DNA of 64,000 nt, taken from contig JAIQFT010000007.1 of the NCBI GenBank assembly GCA_020073185.1, forward strand, positions 46,440 to 110,439. The letters run 5' to 3'. The notes beneath the pieces are model-generated. The model was not told the origin of the DNA. It did no database searches and worked only from the letters and a program-made list of their open reading frames with translations. The position numbers and the translations under genes are program-made. This document shows, in pieces, positions 43,399 through 51,519 of this stretch. Within the stretch, counting starts at the first letter, position 1. Every line of letters starts with the position of its first letter. The stretch is from Terriglobia bacterium. Lineage in GTDB: Bacteria; Acidobacteriota; Terriglobia; Terriglobales; Acidobacteriaceae.

Positions 43399-43768
43399 GT
43401 TTGCCCGCTACTACTCGTGGTTCCTGCTGGTGGCGACCGCGCTGCCGGCCGCGGTCAGGCTGACGCAGGCGAAAAATTTCGCGCAACTCACCTGCGAGAA
43501 AATCTCCGACCGGAAGCGGCGCGTGCGCCACCGCATGTGGGGCTGGATCTCGCTGCTCAGCTCCTTCATCCTGGTTCCCGTGTACTTCCTCTATTCGCGG
43601 CAGCGGTGGATGATTGTCGCCTTGTTGATTGGCGTCCTCACCGGAGTGGAGATGATCCGCAACGCGCACTCGCCGGACGCGGACAGCCTCACCCGGCAAA
43701 ATCGCTACTTCGGCGTGGCCTATGCCGCGGCGGCTGCGGTTACGTGGTTGTTCCTCATCCACAAATGA
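43391..43768 (+). CDS. Small polytopic membrane protein
   Basis: 125 residues from a TTG at 43391 that overlaps the dnaJ end by 8 bp. There are three or four hydrophobic segments ([66 protein letters not shown]). No family recognised. Overlap with dnaJ upstream and rsmE downstream (ATGA) indicates co-translation in the heat-shock operon. Confidence 0.7.
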   Translation: MDKFARYYSWFLLVATALPAAVRLTQAKNFAQLTCEKISDRKRRVRHRMWGWISLLSSFILVPVYFLYSRQRWMIVALLIGVLTGVEMIRNAHSPDADSLTRQNRYFGVAYAAAAAVTWLFLIHK

Positions 43769-44487
43769 GCCGCCGACGCTGGATTGCCGATGAGGTCTCC
43801 GGTAACCGCGCATTCCTTTTCGACCGCAACGCCGAGCACCTCGCGCGCGCGCTCCGCGTCCGTGTGGGACAGCAGTTCGAAGTCTCCACCGGCGACGCAG
43901 TTCGGCTGGGGCGCGTCGTCCATGTTGCCGACGACCGCGTGGAGTTCGAGCTGGGTGAGCGCATGGCGCAGAAGGAACCCGCGCGCATCACGCTGCTGCT
44001 TGCCATCTTCAAGTTTGATCGCATGGAGTGGGCGATCGAGAAAGCCACCGAACTGGGCGCATCCGAAATCGTGCCGGTGATCGCGCGCCGCACCGACGTG
44101 CACTTGGCATCGGCGGCCGGTAAGCGCGTCGCGCGCTGGCGGCGCATTGCCCACGAAGCGGCGCAGCAGTCGCGCCGCGTGTCGCCGCCGGAGATTGCCA
44201 CACCGCTGGCATTGCAGTCGGCGCTGGCGGTGGAATCGGAACGGCGCATCCTGCTCTCCGAAAGCGAGTGCGGCATAACGTTGAAGCAGGCGATTGACGG
44301 CAACCGGAGATTGGAATTTGGCAACTCTCTCGCTCTGGCCGTCGGCCCCGAAGGCGGCTGGACCGCCGACGAGATTGCCGCCGCCACCGTCACGGGCTGG
44401 ACCGCGGCCTCACTCGGCTATACCATCCTCCGCGCCGAGACGGCCGCCATCGCCGCGCTCGCCATCGCAAGTTCCGAGCTGCAGTAG
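43765..44487 (+). CDS. rsmE: 16S rRNA (uracil1498-N3)-methyltransferase
   Basis: 240 residues from the ATG at 43765, overlapping the previous stop by 4 bp. It has an N-terminal PUA-like domain (ARALRVRVGQQFEVSTGD) and a C-terminal SPOUT knot with LALAVGPEGGWTADEI and LGYTILRAETAAIAAL, the RsmE signature. It uses S-adenosylmethionine to methylate U1498 in the decoding centre. A dnaJ-(prmA)-rsmE neighbourhood is common in bacteria; here prmA is absent. Confidence 0.95.
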   Translation: MSRRRWIADEVSGNRAFLFDRNAEHLARALRVRVGQQFEVSTGDAVRLGRVVHVADDRVEFELGERMAQKEPARITLLLAIFKFDRMEWAIEKATELGASEIVPVIARRTDVHLASAAGKRVARWRRIAHEAAQQSRRVSPPEIATPLALQSALAVESERRILLSESECGITLKQAIDGNRRLEFGNSLALAVGPEGGWTADEIAAATVTGWTAASLGYTILRAETAAIAALAIASSELQ

Positions 44488-44507
44488 CTGCAGTAGCTGC
44501 AGTAGCT
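44477..44507 (+). repeat. 3.4-copy tandem of AGCTGCAGT
   Basis: A 9-bp unit repeated over the rsmE stop codon. Each unit boundary re-creates an in-frame TAG, giving three stops in a row. Confidence 0.8.
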
Positions 44508-44656
44508 TTCGATTTGCCACCGAGCGCCGGCCGCACCGAGAATACTTCCTTGCCTCGGCGAACCTCGGCGCACTCGGTATCTCGGCCGCTCCTAAGGAAT
44601 TTCCGAGTTGCTGACCTCCTTCTGCTCCCACATAATGGGCTCACTCGAATCAGAGC

Positions 44657-47617
44657 ATGAGCGACCTTGTACACAACCCTCGACAGAGGGAAGCGATCGA
44701 GCACGTCCACGGGCCGATGGTGGTGATTGCCGGCGCGGGTACGGGCAAAACCATGGTGCTGGTCGAGCGCGTCGCGCGCCTGATCGCCCAAAGCGAGGCG
44801 CGTCCGGAGGAAATCCTCGCCGTCACCTACACCGACAAAGCCGCACAGGAGCTGCAGGAAAAACTGCAGGCGCGCGTCGGCAACCCGAGGCTGCGGGCAA
44901 CCACCTTTCACGCCTTTGGTTTGGCCGTGTTAAAGCGGGAGAAGCAGGAATTCAGGCTGCTGGACGAAAAGGACCTCTGGATCCTGCTGCGGCGCCGCCT
45001 CGACCGCCTCGGACTCAAGTACTACATCAAGGCGGCTAGGCCGCACGAATTCCTCAACGCGCTACTCGATTTCTTCAGCCGCTGCCAGGACGAACTGGTG
45101 GACGCCGCGCGTTTCAGCCGCTACGTGGAAGAGCTGCGCGCCGGCAAGTACACGCCGCCGCGAGTGATGAAATCCAGGAAATCGTCCCCGGTCACTCTCG
45201 CCGAGCGCCTGGATCGCTGTGAGGAAATCGCGCGCGTGTTCGCCAAGGTCGAGGCCATGCTGCGCGAAGAGAATCTTGGCACCTTCGGCGACATGATCAC
45301 GCGCGCCGTGCACCTGCTGCGCTCCGACCCCGGCCTGTTGATGCGCGAACAGCAGCGCGTCCGTTTCCTCCTGATTGACGAATTCCAGGACGCCAACGTG
45401 GCGCAAATCGAACTGGCGCGCTTGCTGGGTGGGACGGAGCGAAACATTTTCGCCGTCGGCGACCCCGATCAGGCTATTTTCCGGTTTCGCGGAGCTTCCA
45501 GCGCCGCCTTCGCGGAATTCCAGCGTTGCTTCCCCGGCGCCGGTTCGGTCGTGCTCGACGAAAACCAGCGTTCCACGTCCAACATTCTCCGCTGCGCGTA
45601 TGCGATCATCCAACGCAACCCCGCGGTGGATTGTCGCCTGCCCGGCGGCGCCGAATTCAAACGTCAAGCGCTGCGTTCGGCGCGCCAGGCGCGGGCCGCG
45701 GCGGAAGGGAAGCCGCTCGCTCCGCAAAAGCTCGGCATTGTTCTGCACCAGGGCAAGGAGCAGGAGGCAGCCGACCTCGCCGCCTGCATCGAAGAACTTC
45801 GTAGCGCCGGTTACGCCGGCAGCATCGCCGTCGTTTACCGCATGCACTCGCATCGTGACGAGATCGCCCGGGCGCTTGCCGACCGCGAAATTCCATTCGT
45901 CGTCAAAGGTCTCGATATTCTCGAGACGGCTGTCATCCGCGACCTGCTTGCTTGCCTGGGCGCGGTCGCCTCGCTCTCGGATTCGGAAGCGCTCTTCCGC
46001 GTCGCCGCGCTTCCCATGTTCGGCATGGAAGGCGACGCCGTGCGCAGCTCGCTCGCCTCTTCTTCGCGCGAAGCATCGTTCACCTCGCTGCTGCAGAAGA
46101 TTCCCGGCGGCGCCCGCGTGCTGGCTGCGGTGGAGAGGGCGCGCGCCTTCGCCGCCTCAGTCGACTGGAACTCCGCCCAGGTGTGCGCGTTCGTGATCCG
46201 TAGCTTCGGCTTCGCGGAATCGGAGGTCGCCGTGCGTGTCTTCCGCGAATTCGTGGACAAGTGGCACGCCAAGCCGATCACCGTATCCGGCTCACTGCAG
46301 GAATTCATCGAGTACGTCGATCTGTTCCACGAAGCCGGCGGTGCGCTTGAGCTTCCGGTGCCCGAAACACCGGGCGCCGTCCAACTCATGACTGTACACA
46401 CCGCCAAGGGCCTGGAGTTCAACTCGGTCTTCGTGCTGCGCGCCAACTCCGGGTCGTTCCCCTCGCACTATCGCGAGGCGGTCTTCGAGTTCCCGCCAGA
46501 GTTGCGCGCGATGCCGCTGACCGATGACAGCAAGGAGATCCACACGCAGGAGGAGCGGCGCCTGTTCTACGTGGCGCTGACCCGCGCCCGCGATTCGCTC
46601 AGCGTCTACGCGCGCCCGGGGACAGGGAAGGACGGCACGCCCGCCGGACTGCTGCGCGAGATGATGAAGAGTGCCTTCGCCAAGGGCTGCTGGTCGCAAC
46701 GCGACGCGCGCTCGTTCAGCGCCCGCATCCAGGCCGGCGCAACCGCAACCGCCGGCGTCGCCTCCTGGCTGCTCATGAAGCCGCGCCCCGAGATCCTCAC
46801 CGCCACGCTGAGCGCCACCTCCATCGACGCCTTCGATACCTGCCCGCTGAAGTACAAGTTGATGCGCGACTGGCGCATTCCCGGCCCGGCATCCGCCGCC
46901 ATGCTCTACGGCAAGATCATGCACGACGTGCTGCGCGACCTTCATCAGGCAATTCTCGCCGGTCGCCCGCGCAGCCAAGGCGAGATACTGCAATGTTTCC
47001 GCGACCTGATAGCCGCCGCCGCGTTCGATGATGAACTGCAGCGCGCGCTGTTCGAGCAACAGGGCGCAAAACAGCTCATCCAGTACGCCGCTGCGCGCGC
47101 GCAGGGGCCGCCGCCACCCATTCTCGCCGTCGAGAAAACTTTCGAAATGCAAGTCGACGGCGTGCGGGTGCGCGGGCGCATGGATCGCGTGGACCGGCTT
47201 GACGCCGGACGTGTTCGCGTCATTGACTTCAAGACCGGCTCCCCCTTCGACCAGGAGAAAGCCGACAAGAGCCTGCAGCTTTCCATTTACGCCATCGCCG
47301 CGCGCAAGACGTTCGATGCCGAACCCTTCGAGCTTGCCATCTACAATCTCGAGGACAACTCTGAAGTGACCACCGTGCGCGACGACCAAGAGCTCGTCGA
47401 AACGCGCGCCAAGATTGCGGAAGTTGCGGAGGGAATCGCGGCGGGATTTTTCGAGCCCAAGCCTGGCTTTCACTGCCGCTCGTGCGGGTATTGCAACTTG
47501 TGCCCGGCGACGGAGCGCACGCTATACACCATCGCGGCAGCAGCGCCCGCACGCAATTCAGGAGGGTCTGATCAACTCCGGTTCTTTGAAGGGGACGGCC
47601 TTCAAGGCCGTCCGTGA
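44657..47617 (+). CDS. UvrD/Rep-like helicase fused to a RecB-type (PD-(D/E)XK) nuclease with Fe-S cysteines
   Basis: 986 residues. Helicase motifs run in order: Walker A AGAGTGKTM (~25-33), VTYTDKAAQEL, LLIDEFQDAN (Walker B), GDPDQAIFRFRGA, LMTVHTAKGLEF and VALTRARDSL. The nuclease domain (from ~720) has SIDAFDTCPLKYKL, GKIMHDVL, RVRVIDFKTGSPF and the Fe-S cysteine group CRSCGYCNLCP, as in AddB and Cas4-type nucleases. This two-activity plan resembles AddAB/AdnAB subunits, suggesting break processing or recombination repair. The last ~18 residues (GGSDQLRFFEGDGLQGRP) and the stop are encoded by a repeat element. Confidence 0.88.
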   Translation: MSDLVHNPRQREAIEHVHGPMVVIAGAGTGKTMVLVERVARLIAQSEARPEEILAVTYTDKAAQELQEKLQARVGNPRLRATTFHAFGLAVLKREKQEFRLLDEKDLWILLRRRLDRLGLKYYIKAARPHEFLNALLDFFSRCQDELVDAARFSRYVEELRAGKYTPPRVMKSRKSSPVTLAERLDRCEEIARVFAKVEAMLREENLGTFGDMITRAVHLLRSDPGLLMREQQRVRFLLIDEFQDANVAQIELARLLGGTERNIFAVGDPDQAIFRFRGASSAAFAEFQRCFPGAGSVVLDENQRSTSNILRCAYAIIQRNPAVDCRLPGGAEFKRQALRSARQARAAAEGKPLAPQKLGIVLHQGKEQEAADLAACIEELRSAGYAGSIAVVYRMHSHRDEIARALADREIPFVVKGLDILETAVIRDLLACLGAVASLSDSEALFRVAALPMFGMEGDAVRSSLASSSREASFTSLLQKIPGGARVLAAVERARAFAASVDWNSAQVCAFVIRSFGFAESEVAVRVFREFVDKWHAKPITVSGSLQEFIEYVDLFHEAGGALELPVPETPGAVQLMTVHTAKGLEFNSVFVLRANSGSFPSHYREAVFEFPPELRAMPLTDDSKEIHTQEERRLFYVALTRARDSLSVYARPGTGKDGTPAGLLREMMKSAFAKGCWSQRDARSFSARIQAGATATAGVASWLLMKPRPEILTATLSATSIDAFDTCPLKYKLMRDWRIPGPASAAMLYGKIMHDVLRDLHQAILAGRPRSQGEILQCFRDLIAAAAFDDELQRALFEQQGAKQLIQYAAARAQGPPPPILAVEKTFEMQVDGVRVRGRMDRVDRLDAGRVRVIDFKTGSPFDQEKADKSLQLSIYAIAARKTFDAEPFELAIYNLEDNSEVTTVRDDQELVETRAKIAEVAEGIAAGFFEPKPGFHCRSCGYCNLCPATERTLYTIAAAAPARNSGGSDQLRFFEGDGLQGRP

Positions 47618-47686
47618 ATGCCGCAAAAAAGCCCGGCTTTAGCCGCTGAGGGACTGACGACGTGCTTGGTCAGAGGAGCTTCCTTA
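47560..47686. mobile_element. MITE/REP-like element, copy B
   Basis: Homologous along its length to 9657-9782. The left end GGAGGGTCTGATCAA is identical to copy A, and the right end (TTGGTCAGAGGAGCTTCCT) is a variant of the inverse. The interior palindrome GGACGGCCTTCAAGGCCGTC is more perfect than in copy A. Its left part is translated as the helicase C-terminus. Confidence 0.8.
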
Positions 47687-47743
47687 TCCTTCGGCTTCCG
47701 CGGTGAGCCCAACTGGCTGACCGCTCCTTGCTGCCAAAACTTA

Positions 47744-47768
47744 GGGGACGCTTGATGCGTCCCCTTTT
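47744..47768 (+). terminator. Rho-independent terminator after the helicase gene
   Basis: A perfect 8-bp stem GGGGACGC-TTGAT-GCGTCCCC followed by TTTT. It also lies just past the stop of the minus-strand mini-gene at 47790, so may act in both directions. Confidence 0.75.
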
Positions 47769-47789
47769 GCGCTGCATTGAACTTACGGC

Positions 47790-47843
47790 TTAATGCTTCT
47801 TGGTTTTCTTTGCAGCCTTCTTGCCACCCTTTTTCGTTGCCAT
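47790..47843 (-). CDS. Lysine-rich 17-residue peptide gene
   Basis: ATG at 47843, peptide MATKKGGKKAAKKTKKH then TAA. The sequence AAGGGAGAA lies 8 nt before the ATG. A strong promoter stands 63 bases upstream of the start. Ten of 17 residues are basic and there are no acidic ones, resembling the Lys/Ala tails of histone H1-like bacterial proteins. It may bind DNA, RNA or the ribosome. The alternative is that the transcript acts as a small RNA. Functional assignment is inference. Confidence 0.65.
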   Translation of the reverse strand: MATKKGGKKAAKKTKKH

Positions 47844-47905
47844 GGATCTATTCTCCCTTCCATTCTTCATGGATTCGCAACAATGCTCCGTTGCAATTGC
47901 TTGAA

Positions 47906-47934
47906 TGTATAGAGTCATTCAAAAACGAAGTCAA
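47906..47934 (-). promoter_or_regulatory. Consensus sigma70 promoter for the lysine-rich mini-gene
   Basis: On the minus strand, -35 TTGACT (47934-47929), 17-bp spacer, -10 TATACA (47911-47906). The predicted transcript begins near 47900 with a ~55-nt leader. Confidence 0.75.
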
Positions 47935-48017
47935 GCAAAAAATCCACCGAACCAGAGATCGCACATCCACTTGCGTGAGAATTTGGCGCGCATTCGCTGC
48001 AAGAATCTTGCGGACAC

Positions 48018-48974
48018 TCACTTCAGTAACCGGAACGCGACACCGCTGACGGTATCCTGCAGCGCATGCTGCATCATTCCCGGCCGCAGGCTCTTGCGCC
48101 ACGCCGCGAGCATGCCGAACAGCGCGCCGTACACGCTGATCAGGACGATGCGCCGCCCGCCCTGGTACGCGTGCGCGATGCCGAACACGATCGCCTGCAT
48201 CACGATCGCCGCCGCCGTGCTGTGTGTCGCCGCGCGGAACTGCTTTTGCAGGTATCCGCGGAACATGATCTCTTCGCACAAGCCGGCCGTCGCGCTGAGC
48301 GCGATCCAGACGCCCAATTCCAATCCGGTCCGCGGCAGCAGCGGTCCCAGTTGTTTCTTCGCCTCCGCTACCTGCGACGCCGACGCCAGCCCGAGTGCGA
48401 ACGACAATCCCGCCAGCACGGCCGCGGCCACTAACCAAAATCCACACGCGACCGCCACGTCGAGCAGGAAGTCTTCCGGTCTGGTCCACTTTCCGCCGAC
48501 GATATCCCGCAGCCGGACGCTCTTCTTCCGCGCGCCCCACAGGATGTAAACCACCAGCGCGTATTCCCACCCCATGGTGAGGAGGTAGGCGGCGACACGG
48601 CCGTGGCGCTCGATCATCTGGTGCTGCGAGTGCGCCGAAGCCGCGGCGAAGGCGAAGATCACCGCCAGGAAAACTATGGTGTGCCATGCCGGCGCCACTG
48701 CAGCGGGCTGAGCAATCTTGAGTATCGCGGGCGTTCTCAGCTTGGGCTCGACGTCTGGGGGCGACACCGACGTGCCATCCTTCTGAACCAGCTTGACGTC
48801 CTCAAACCGAGTCCACCAGTGGGCAGGATCCTCGCCGTTGGCGCCACTGTGCAGGACGCCCTCATCGTCGACGGAGTGAATGTCCACCCACTGCGCTGTA
48901 TCGTCTTCCCACGTCAGCAGAACGCGTTTGCCTATGTTCTCGTGGAGGGCTCTAACGACTTCTTCGGTGGTCAT
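48018..48974 (-). CDS. CPBP-family intramembrane protease
   Basis: 318 residues from the ATG at 48974 (MTTEEVVRALHENIG). Residues 1-~70 form a soluble domain with a two-strand pattern (KRVLLTWEDDTAQWVDIHSV). About seven membrane helices follow. The CPBP/Rce1 motifs are present: EEIMFRGYLQ (EExxxR) and VFGIAHAYQGG with the metal-binding His. Members cleave prenylated or other membrane proteins, or protect against bacteriocins. The substrate is unknown. It is divergent from the thiolase gene. Confidence 0.82.
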   Translation of the reverse strand: MTTEEVVRALHENIGKRVLLTWEDDTAQWVDIHSVDDEGVLHSGANGEDPAHWWTRFEDVKLVQKDGTSVSPPDVEPKLRTPAILKIAQPAAVAPAWHTIVFLAVIFAFAAASAHSQHQMIERHGRVAAYLLTMGWEYALVVYILWGARKKSVRLRDIVGGKWTRPEDFLLDVAVACGFWLVAAAVLAGLSFALGLASASQVAEAKKQLGPLLPRTGLELGVWIALSATAGLCEEIMFRGYLQKQFRAATHSTAAAIVMQAIVFGIAHAYQGGRRIVLISVYGALFGMLAAWRKSLRPGMMQHALQDTVSGVAFRLLK

Positions 48975-49014
48975 GTTCGGGCTCTGAAATTCTGCGGCCA
49001 AACTGACGAACATC

Positions 49015-49020
49015 TTATAA
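49015..49020 (+). promoter_or_regulatory. Candidate -10 box (TATAAT) for the thiolase gene
   Basis: TATAAT 34 nt before the thiolase ATG, followed by ACAGGAGCACTC as ribosome-binding site. A -35 box is not clear. Confidence 0.45.
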
Positions 49021-49053
49021 TGACGGGTTGGGAATTCATACAGGAGCACTCTC

Positions 49054-50244
49054 ATGTTCAGCGCAGACGATGTGGTAATCATCGCGGGAGTTCGTACCCC
49101 GATTGGAAAATTCCAGGGCTCGCTGTCGGAAATCTCCGCCTCCAAGCTGGGCGCGGTGGTGGTGCGCGAAGTTGTCAAGCGCGCCGGAATCGACCCCAAC
49201 TCGGTGGACGAGTGCATCATGGGCAACGTTGTATCCGCCGGACTGGGACAGAATCCAGCTCGCCAGGCGGCGATTTATGGCGGACTGCCGCCCTCGGCCG
49301 GCGCCATGACCGTCAACAAAGTTTGCGGTTCGGGTTTGAAGTCGGTCGCCTTGGCGGCGCAAGCCATCCAGACCGGCAACTCCGGCATCGTGGTGGCCGG
49401 CGGCATGGAGTCCATGACCAACGCGCCCTACCTGCTGCCCAACGCGCGCAAGGGCTTCCGCCTCGGCAACGTCACCATGCTCGACTCCATGATTTACGAC
49501 GGCCTGTGGGACATCTACAACGACTACCACATGGGCAACACCGGCGAGAACGTGGCCGAGAAGTACCATATCGCGCGCGAAGAGCAGGACGAGTTCGCCG
49601 TCAACTCACACCGCAAAGCCCTCGCGGCGATCAAGGAATGCCGCTTCAAGTCGCAAATCATCCCCGTCGAAGTTCCCGGCAAGAAGAAGGGCGAGAAGGT
49701 TCTGTTTGAGAAAGACGAAGGCCCGCGCGAGGACACCACTGCCGAAGCGCTGCGCGGCCTCAAGCCGGCGTTCAAGAAAGACGGCACCGTGACCGCCGGC
49801 AACGCGCCCGGCGTCAACGACGGCGCCGCCGCCGTGGTCGTTACCAGCGCGAAGACGGCGGAGCGGCTCGGCGCCAAGCCGATGGCGCGCATCGTTGCGC
49901 AAGCCACCAGCGGCGTCGATCCTCAGTGGGTGATGATGGCGCCGGTTGACGCCGTCCGCCAGCTTTGGAAGAAAACCGGCTGGAGCAAGGACGAAGTTGA
50001 TCTCTACGAAATCAACGAAGCGTTTTCGGTTGCTTCGATTGCGGTCACGCGCGAACTGGGCCTCAACCTCGACAAGGTCAACGTGAACGGCGGCGCGGTT
50101 GCTCTTGGCCATCCCATCGGCGCCACCGGCGCGCGCATTCTCGTCACGCTGCTCTACGAGATGATCCGCCGCGATGTGAAGAAGGGAATCGCTGCGCTTT
50201 GTTTGGGCGGAGGCAACGCTGTCGGACTCGCGATCGAGCGATAA
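49054..50244 (+). CDS. Acetyl-CoA C-acetyltransferase (thiolase)
   Basis: 396 residues, typical for thiolase II. The active-site Cys is in [20 protein letters not shown], the first His in [10 protein letters not shown] context, the second in [17 protein letters not shown], and the second Cys in [11 protein letters not shown]. It condenses two acetyl-CoA into acetoacetyl-CoA or runs in reverse in beta-oxidation. With no hydroxybutyrate genes nearby, AtoB or PhaA roles cannot be separated. Confidence 0.95.
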   Translation: MFSADDVVIIAGVRTPIGKFQGSLSEISASKLGAVVVREVVKRAGIDPNSVDECIMGNVVSAGLGQNPARQAAIYGGLPPSAGAMTVNKVCGSGLKSVALAAQAIQTGNSGIVVAGGMESMTNAPYLLPNARKGFRLGNVTMLDSMIYDGLWDIYNDYHMGNTGENVAEKYHIAREEQDEFAVNSHRKALAAIKECRFKSQIIPVEVPGKKKGEKVLFEKDEGPREDTTAEALRGLKPAFKKDGTVTAGNAPGVNDGAAAVVVTSAKTAERLGAKPMARIVAQATSGVDPQWVMMAPVDAVRQLWKKTGWSKDEVDLYEINEAFSVASIAVTRELGLNLDKVNVNGGAVALGHPIGATGARILVTLLYEMIRRDVKKGIAALCLGGGNAVGLAIER

Positions 50245-50415
50245 CACCGGCGCAAGGCACCGAGGCGGGGTAAGAAATTCCTGCATCAAGCCTCGCCTAT
50301 TCTTCTTTCATTTTTCCCATCGGCGGGGGGGCGCACCCTTTCTCGATTCGTCATCACGCAGGTCTTCGCGCCCCATGCGCCGAGGAACAAGTCTTGAGTC
50401 GCCCGTCTTCCAAGA

Positions 50416-51225
50416 CTAGCCGCGCTTCTCGTACTGACAAGCATACTCGCCAAGCATGTCTTGCGCCTGGGGGCGGGAGTTGACGCGCACCAAGCGTGCC
50501 GGCACGAAGATGTTGGCGCCACCCTCGGTGTACGGAACCGCAATCTCCAGGTAGACCTTGGGTTGGTAATCGACGAAGCTCAGGAAGCGAACGCCCCCGC
50601 GGGAGAGATCGAGCACGTCGACCACATCATCTTCCAGTCCCGGCCGCTTGATGCAGGCCCGGATCCGCATCATGGCCACGCGTGTATGTTTGCGGTCGTT
50701 GCGGGTGCGTGGCGGTTTCTCGTAGATTCCCACGCTGGCGTATTCGGTGCTGCCGATGACCAACTCGGGATCCGCCAACAGCACGGGGATCTGCCACAGG
50801 GTTTCCTGGCCGCAGTGGCGACACTCATGGCTGGCGACTCGCACGCTCTCCAGCATCATCATTTCGATCTCGGAGAGCTCAAACACCCATTGCGAGGTGC
50901 AAAGGGCACACTCCAGGACGGTTCGCCCCACGCCGGCTTCCGTTTCGGGCGGCGGGAACTCCACTCCCCAAAATGACAGGCCCGAAGTATCGAGGAAGTG
51001 GATTCCGTAGGCTGTTTCCTCACCGCGGAAGCCGACTACGCCGACAACGCGCGCGCGCGCGGCCTTTTTCCCACGCAACAGGCGGACATGGCTTCCCGTG
51101 AACAGGGACGGGGCGCAAATGATCAGCCCCCCATCGCGAGTGATTACCTCGGTGCGCGCGGGTTCGGTAAATGCGCGGCCGGAAGTGTCGCTGCCGGTAA
51201 TCTGTAGCCGGACTGAGTACCGCAC
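50416..51225 (-). CDS. PilZ-domain protein with a zinc ribbon
   Basis: 269 residues from a GTG at 51225. The frame stays open upstream and also looks coding (AEKRASHRV), but no canonical start is found there. An N-terminal PilZ-like half (residues 1-90) precedes a zinc-ribbon with two CxxC pairs (ECALCTSQ and ECRHCGQE). A second PilZ domain (RKHTRVAMMRIRACI with DVLDLSRGGVRF) ends the protein. It is likely a c-di-GMP-responsive adapter. It is preceded (in its own direction) by a 294-bp gap with a palindrome. Confidence 0.75.
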   Translation of the reverse strand: MRYSVRLQITGSDTSGRAFTEPARTEVITRDGGLIICAPSLFTGSHVRLLRGKKAARARVVGVVGFRGEETAYGIHFLDTSGLSFWGVEFPPPETEAGVGRTVLECALCTSQWVFELSEIEMMMLESVRVASHECRHCGQETLWQIPVLLADPELVIGSTEYASVGIYEKPPRTRNDRKHTRVAMMRIRACIKRPGLEDDVVDVLDLSRGGVRFLSFVDYQPKVYLEIAVPYTEGGANIFVPARLVRVNSRPQAQDMLGEYACQYEKRG

Positions 51226-51390
51226 ACGATGGCTGGCGCGTTTCTCGGCTTTGGCAGGACCTTGGGTCTGCGGTTCCTGAGGAATGTTTTGGCCCCCCGT
51301 TCCTAGCTGGTAGCGATGCCTGATCTGAGAGACTCCTAGCCGGACAGTTTACAGGGGAATCTGGTTCCTTTTGATCCGTGTCGAGCCCTT

Positions 51391-51425
51391 GGGTACTGTC
51401 CTAATTTCAATTTAGGACACTACCC
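51391..51425. promoter_or_regulatory. Strong palindrome in the gap between histidine kinase and PilZ genes
   Basis: GGGTACTGTCCTAA (51391-51404) and its inverse at 51412-51425, one mismatch. The core is TGTCCTAA-N7-TTAGGACA. There is no T-run on either strand, so it is not a classical terminator. Otherwise the gap 51226-51519 holds nothing recognised. Confidence 0.55.
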
Positions 51426-51519
51426 AACCGTGGGAATCCGTGGCTAAGCTTTTTTCTGCATCCTCTCGAACCGGCGGCAGCGGTGCTGAGGAGACTAACT
51501 CAGCTTAACCGCAGGGGAA

